A stretch of DNA of 64,000 nt from Leptolyngbya sp. PCC 7375 (lineage in GTDB: Bacteria > Cyanobacteriota > Cyanobacteriia > Phormidesmidales > Phormidesmidaceae): positions 5,380,486-5,444,485 of the forward strand of contig NZ_JH993797.1 of assembly GCF_000316115.1 (NCBI RefSeq), written 5' to 3'. The stretch's first letter is position 1, and every line of letters starts with the position of its first letter. The translations under genes were made by a program, and so were the position numbers. The notes beneath the pieces were generated by a model. The model was given only the letters and a program-made list of their open reading frames with translations. It did not search any database and was not told the DNA's origin. Shown one piece after another: positions 62,412-64,000 of the stretch.

Positions 62412-63066
62412 CAATCGTGTAATTGACAAGCTGTGTAGGTTCATCCCGCTGAGCTTCTCCTGGGCATCGGCCTAAAACCTCTGACCCCAGGTTAGACGTG
62501 GTTAGGGCCACTGTTTCACCTTCTAGAAACGGTGAATTTTTGAGGGTCAGAACAAAGTCATTGACATCATCAAAGGAACAGGCTGTACCATTGATGCTGA
62601 TGCCACCGGCCTCAGGGACGACGGGCTCACCTCCATCTTCAACAGGTACGGCCTCACCTTCGGTTTGATTCACCTGGGTGAGCTGTGCCCGAGTAGGGAT
62701 GCGATTTTGAATGTCTTTAACAATAGCCGACCAGGGTCGAATTTTAGTAAACACGCTGGCCAGGGCACGACTTTCGTCACGGGCAGCTGCAGTCTCGGCC
62801 TTAATGCGATCAACCTCATCTAGCTTTGCTTGTAGCTCTCTCAGTTGACTGTCTAGTTCAGCCTGGCGTTTTTGCAAGTTTGATTCTTGATACTTCAGTA
62901 AGCCTAAAAAGCCACCGACGCCAGCCAAGGCAGCAACTAAGACACCTACACCAATGACAATGGGGGTGCGATCGCTAGTGGGTTGCTGTCGAACAATGGG
63001 CGCTCCGGTAGCCACTACAGGGCGCTCTTCACGATCATTGAGAAAATTAATATCGATGCTATACAT
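62398..63066 (-). CDS. pilN: Type IV pilus assembly protein PilN, truncated by the insertion
   Basis: As it stands 222 aa: 218 authentic residues ending VNYTI plus GVTT encoded by the element's end, then TAA inside the right inverted repeat. It has one membrane helix (TPIVIGVGVLVAALAGVGGFLGLL) and a coiled coil (QESNLQKRQAELDSQLRELQAKLDEVDRIKAETAA), then most of the periplasmic ferredoxin-like domain. The intact protein would be 260 aa; the lost 42 residues include the conserved last helix. PilN normally links cytoplasmic PilM to PilO, so function is probably impaired. It starts three bases after pilM. Confidence 0.92.
   Translation of the reverse strand: MYSIDINFLNDREERPVVATGAPIVRQQPTSDRTPIVIGVGVLVAALAGVGGFLGLLKYQESNLQKRQAELDSQLRELQAKLDEVDRIKAETAAARDESRALASVFTKIRPWSAIVKDIQNRIPTRAQLTQVNQTEGEAVPVEDGGEPVVPEAGGISINGTACSFDDVNDFVLTLKNSPFLEGETVALTTSNLGSEVLGRCPGEAQRDEPTQLVNYTIGVTT
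62412..62419. repeat. Right target-site duplication
   Basis: CAATCGTG, exact match of 60648-60655. Confidence 0.92.
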
Positions 63067-63069
63067 GTC

Positions 63070-64000
63070 CTAAACCTCCCGCAGACCCAAGCCAAGAACC
63101 GTAGCCAACCCAGGACGCTGAGCCTCAGAAATCTCATCGCCCACTTCTAGCGATAGAGCCTCAATGGGGTCAATGGGGCTAGCTGGCAAACTCAAACGTT
63201 GAGCAAAGAACTCATCCAATTGACCGATGGCGCTACCAGGTCCGGCCAATAACAACTGAGCAACTTCCATGTCTTCACCTTGATTGAGATAGAAGTCAAT
63301 GGAACGACGTAGTTCATCAGAGAGCTCGCCCAATACTCTTAACATGGCAGCTGTACCGGGATTAGTTCCTCCTGCCATTTGGGGAGCCCCCATACTATCC
63401 ATGGGTGTAGCCGGTACCGTCATCCCCTGAAGTAGCTCTGTATTCCGCGTTGGCGGGAGGTTCATAGCACGGCTGAGGGCGCTTTGAATCTGGAACGTAC
63501 CAATGGGGACTGTTCGCGAAAAATGGGGAATACCGTCGACAACAATCGAAATTTCTGTGCTTTCAAACTGAATATCAACGATAGCCGCAGCCTCTTGGGG
63601 AGTAAATTGTCGCAGTTGCTCACGAATAGTCCGAATCAGAGCAAAACTACTCGTTTCAACGACATCAAGATTGAGCCCAGCCTGCTGGAAGGTTTCCATG
63701 TAGGCATCGGTCACCTCTTTCTTAACCGCCACCAGCAATACTTGCACTTTTTCGATGCCATCCTCATCGACAAAAAAGCCTAGTTTCTGATAGTCAACAT
63801 CAGCTTCTTCTCGAGGGAAAGGCAGATAGAGACTTGCCTCTTGATTGAGGACCATCTCGCGGAGTTCATTGTCGTCTAACTCAGCTGGCACTGGAATCAC
63901 CCGTGTGATTGCTCGTCCAGGAACAGCCGTTGTCGCCCGTTTCACCCTCAGCTTGCTTTCCATTAAAGCAGTCCGAATGGCTTCAGCCATAGCTGCCATA
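63070..64000 (-). CDS. pilM: Type IV pilus assembly ATPase-like PilM, 5' end outside window
   Basis: At least 310 aa; the frame is open to the window edge, and its first visible residues (AMAAMAEAIRTALMESKLRVK) are internal to PilM. Actin-like fold features: TTAVPGRAITRVIPVPAEL, AAIVDIQFESTEISIVVDGIPHFSRTVPIG, and LLAGPGSAIGQLDEFF. PilM is the cytoplasmic actin-like partner of PilN in the pilus alignment complex. First gene of pilMNOQ. Confidence 0.93.
   Translation of the reverse strand, partial: MAAMAEAIRTALMESKLRVKRATTAVPGRAITRVIPVPAELDDNELREMVLNQEASLYLPFPREEADVDYQKLGFFVDEDGIEKVQVLLVAVKKEVTDAYMETFQQAGLNLDVVETSSFALIRTIREQLRQFTPQEAAAIVDIQFESTEISIVVDGIPHFSRTVPIGTFQIQSALSRAMNLPPTRNTELLQGMTVPATPMDSMGAPQMAGGTNPGTAAMLRVLGELSDELRRSIDFYLNQGEDMEVAQLLLAGPGSAIGQLDEFFAQRLSLPASPIDPIEALSLEVGDEISEAQRPGLATVLGLGLREV

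Noticed and set aside
1..64000. tRNA or rRNA genes
   Set aside because: I scanned by eye for T-loop and CCA-type patterns on both strands and found none convincing; a covariance search would be decisive.

Overview
The window is cyanobacterial chromosome. The evidence is more than twenty copies of the HIP1 octamer GCGATCGC on either strand, a ferrochelatase ending in a chlorophyll-a/b-binding-like segment, an RbcR-type LysR regulator, an HrcA repressor, a y-type thioredoxin, and a pilMNOQ type IV pilus operon without pilP. The many large secreted proteins, kinases and small membrane proteins fit a morphologically complex (Leptolyngbya-like) cyanobacterium, but the species cannot be fixed from the sequence. 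I saw no tRNA, rRNA or CRISPR array.

Layout. 1-16.4 kb is an accessory block. Three secreted multidomain surface proteins (partial ~1,280 aa, 1,898 aa and 627 aa) share one C-terminal module, and a convergent pair of divergent AAA-ATPase/PD-(D/E)XK-like paralogs sits between the first and second. 16.4-20.0 kb is a minus-strand operon: a VWA plus solute-binding lipoprotein, a membrane coiled-coil protein and a second solute-binding protein. 20-32.5 kb carries metabolism and small membrane proteins: MFS symporter, phosphoglucomutase, sterol-desaturase-like protein, O-methyltransferase, an LRR-kinase overlapping an N-formylglutamate amidohydrolase, DUF2752/TM2 proteins and a photolyase. 32.6-45.3 kb is mostly housekeeping: oligopeptidase, NUDIX, folK, thioredoxin, fabG, a tyrosine recombinase, hemH, rhomboid, hrcA and a ferredoxin. 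45.6-57.2 kb has regulators (RbcR-like, a kinase fused to a PstS-like domain, a Crp/Fnr factor) followed by a CDF transporter, HAD hydrolase, a CobO-like protein without a P-loop, dcd, a flavoprotein and HU. 57.5-64 kb is pilQ-pilO-pilN-pilM on the minus strand.

The best-supported unusual event is in the pilus operon. A 1,756-bp insertion sequence encoding a DUF6399-type transposase interrupts pilN. It has 23-bp imperfect inverted repeats and an exact 8-bp target duplication. Removing the element and one duplication copy restores a continuous 260-codon pilN whose stop overlaps the pilO start. Several long, near-perfect palindromes with a common pattern lie at gene ends and look like a dispersed repeat family acting as terminators.
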